Of a stretch of DNA of 21,928 nt, positions 20,375 to 21,928 are shown in pieces. The notes beneath the pieces were generated by a model. That model was not told the origin of the DNA. It was given only the letters and a program-made list of their open reading frames with translations, and did not search any database. Within the stretch, counting starts at the first letter, position 1. The number at the start of each line of letters is the position of its first letter. The position numbers and the translations under genes were made by a program. This DNA is from Corynebacterium sp. (lineage in GTDB: Bacteria > Actinomycetota > Actinomycetes > Mycobacteriales > Mycobacteriaceae): positions 1 to 21,928 of the forward strand of contig NZ_JAUMTY010000036.1 of assembly GCF_030530965.1 (NCBI RefSeq), read 5' to 3'.

Positions 20375-20384
20375 CCACCTCACG

Positions 20385-20410
20385 GAAGCTGCTTCGAATT
20401 AGCTAGCTTC
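20385..20410 (+). terminator. Weak terminator-like hairpin between convergent genes
   Basis: GAAGCT (20385-20390) and AGCTTC (20405-20410) pair across 14 bases and are followed by ATTTTC. It overlaps the stop of the glycosyltransferase gene and could end the acyltransferase transcript. Confidence 0.35.
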
Positions 20411-21796
20411 ATTTTCAATGAGGCGGATCGCCGTCGATAATGCCTGGTCGGGCGATGTCATCTCGGCGGCGAATGCGTGAGCAGCCTCCCGAACCGGCGA
20501 CGACAGTGCGCGGTCGAGGTCGTCTCCGAAGTGTTCAGCGGTCAAATGTGACAGTGACGACCCGACCCCGACGCCCAGGTTTTCAATGCACGATGCCCAG
20601 AAAGGTTGCTCGAAGCCGAAGGCGTAAATCATGGTCGGGTTTCCGGACCGCAGACTTGCTGCAGTCGTGCCGGCTCCACCGTGATGAACCGCCGCGCAGC
20701 ATCGTGGCAGGACAGCAGTCTGATTGACCGCTCCGGTGAAGTACACATCGTTAGTTTCACCATGATTTTTATTGCCGACGGTGGGCGTCGCTCGTGATTC
20801 GTCGTCGGGCACATTCGTGAAACCGTCGAATCCGCTGAAGAGTACGCGCAGGTTTCGCTTTCGTGCAGCGGAGACAATGGTGTCCACAAGACGAGCCGGA
20901 TGTGACACCGGCATTGATCCGAAGCTCACGAAAAGTGGGGCGCTACCACTGGAAAGCCAGTGGTCAAGATCGGCGGGGAGGGTATCCGGTTCATTAAGTC
21001 GACGCCGCGCCGAGGCCGGAAGATCAAGATAGCCGACGAAAATTTTGTTGGTGTCTGCCCACTCTCTGGCGATGTCCGGGACGACTTTCGGGTCACAAAG
21101 CTGCAGTTGAGGCACCGAATGGCCGCGTAAATAGCGCGTGAATGGGTGGAATCGAGAAGCGAGCCCAAGACGGCGTCGGAATGCATTCTCCCAATGCCCG
21201 TACAAAAGGAAGTCAAACCATTCCTGAATATGCCATGAATTCTTCTTTATCCATTTTGGTGCGTGGCGGGTTAGTTTATGTGGCCAGCCCGAATAACTGT
21301 TGTGAGAAATTGGAGCGTATCGCAGAACACCGAGCGGAATATTCCATTTCTCAGCCAGCGATGTCCCCTGTCTTTGGCACATTGGGTTCACAATTAACAG
21401 GGTTGGTTGTGTGAGTCCGGGATGGTCCATATCCGACGAGCCCTGGGCGTTGTCATGAGAAAAATAATAGTTGATGAGGTCTTGATGCAGATCATCAGCG
21501 GAATGCTTAAGAAAGTGCGCAGCTAATTTGGCAATAGCGATGGGATTTTTACTTGCCAATGTTGATCGCGCGCGATCTGTCATATCGCCGATATTGATCC
21601 CCGCAGGGAAAACTGACTGAATTCCGGCAGTGCGTGCAAAAGTCGTCAGGCTAGGCGTGCACAGGAACGTGACTGTGTGACCACGGTCCTGGAGTTCCAA
21701 GCCGAGACTAATGGCGGGTTGAATATCGCCGCGGCTACCAGACAAAACGAACAAAATATTCTGGTGAGTGGATCTCTGACTGGTGTGGGCGGTCAT
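20399..21796 (-). CDS. GT1-family glycosyltransferase
   Basis: A 465-aa GT-B enzyme of the UGT/sterol-type GT1 family. The N-terminal signature S-G-S-R-G-D-I-Q-P is at 19-27. The donor-site signature 'AVHHGGAGTTAASLRSGNP' is at about 368-386, followed by 'EQPFWA'. This is the arrangement of the mycobacterial glycopeptidolipid and Rv1524/Rv1526c-type enzymes, which add sugars to lipids from nucleotide sugars. The protein has no signal or membrane helix, so it acts in the cytoplasm or at the inner leaflet. AAGGA lies six bases before the ATG. It is transcribed towards the PapA-type gene, so it is not in one operon with it, but adjacency and matching chemistry suggest a shared product. The donor sugar and acceptor cannot be read from sequence. 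Confidence 0.88.
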   Translation of the reverse strand: MTAHTSQRSTHQNILFVLSGSRGDIQPAISLGLELQDRGHTVTFLCTPSLTTFARTAGIQSVFPAGINIGDMTDRARSTLASKNPIAIAKLAAHFLKHSADDLHQDLINYYFSHDNAQGSSDMDHPGLTQPTLLIVNPMCQRQGTSLAEKWNIPLGVLRYAPISHNSYSGWPHKLTRHAPKWIKKNSWHIQEWFDFLLYGHWENAFRRRLGLASRFHPFTRYLRGHSVPQLQLCDPKVVPDIAREWADTNKIFVGYLDLPASARRRLNEPDTLPADLDHWLSSGSAPLFVSFGSMPVSHPARLVDTIVSAARKRNLRVLFSGFDGFTNVPDDESRATPTVGNKNHGETNDVYFTGAVNQTAVLPRCCAAVHHGGAGTTAASLRSGNPTMIYAFGFEQPFWASCIENLGVGVGSSLSHLTAEHFGDDLDRALSSPVREAAHAFAAEMTSPDQALSTAIRLIENEAS

Positions 21797-21928
21797 AAGT
21801 TTTCCTTGGGGGCGTCGCGGTGAATGGTGGTGTGCGTGTTAGTTGGTAATTATCGCAGGGGTTTTGGGGAAATGTCCTGGTACCGTCGGTGACGTGGATG
21901 TGTGCTACCTCGATGATATTGCCCTTTC
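21797..21928. other. Upstream region of the glycosyltransferase gene, to the window edge
   Basis: No gene is supported. It should contain the glycosyltransferase promoter; I see no clear -35/-10 pair or repeat. Confidence 0.4.

Noticed and set aside
15433..21928. Genomic island integrated at tRNA-Ser(CGA)
   Set aside because: I saw no integrase gene and no downstream copy of the tRNA 3' end, so an integrated island is not supported, only a change in character.

Overview
The window looks like chromosome of a Corynebacterium or a close mycolate-bearing actinobacterium. The evidence is the order asd - ECF sigma factor (sigC type) - katA, which I recall from C. glutamicum, a cluster of very short porin-like ORFs without signal peptides, the actinobacterial GuaB1 and TadA-partner families, a PapA-type acyltransferase, and several genes that look leaderless. 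This rests on protein and gene-order recognition only; no search was run.

Layout. 1-3340: the 3' end of asd, sigC facing it, then katA and ohr (peroxide and organic hydroperoxide defence). 3420-5330: an envelope cluster on the minus strand. It holds five small genes: an 85-aa Ala/Ser-rich protein, a 48-aa peptide, a 198-aa secreted protein, a 35-aa peptide and a 61-aa peptide. Two of the peptides share a C-terminal helix pattern and two others share a P-aromatic-P plus helix plan, so the locus looks like two porin-like families that each duplicated. 5600-7430: pat (aromatic/histidinol-phosphate-type aminotransferase), tRNA-Ser(GCU) and tRNA-Arg(ACG), each followed by a clear terminator. 7520-8650: an orphan VbhA-type antitoxin and a 181-aa protein built from 11 PLS-motif repeats. 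9026-11209: an OPT-family transporter. 11299-14891: guaB1, tyrA, a TadA-associated protein and tadA. 15075-15470: a 53-aa charged antitoxin-like protein and tRNA-Ser(CGA).

Downstream of tRNA-Ser(CGA) the character changes. A 640-base gene-free stretch carries direct repeats and hairpins. It is followed by an AT-richer gene for an unrecognised two-helix membrane protein, a DHA2-type MFS exporter, a PapA-type acyltransferase and, facing it, a GT1 glycosyltransferase. Exporter, acyltransferase and glycosyltransferase together suggest an accessory locus that makes and exports an acylated glycolipid; this is inference from families and proximity.

The least explained parts are the PLS-repeat protein, the paired porin-like peptides with a structured leader ahead of the first, the repeat-rich non-coding stretch and the glycolipid-type locus.
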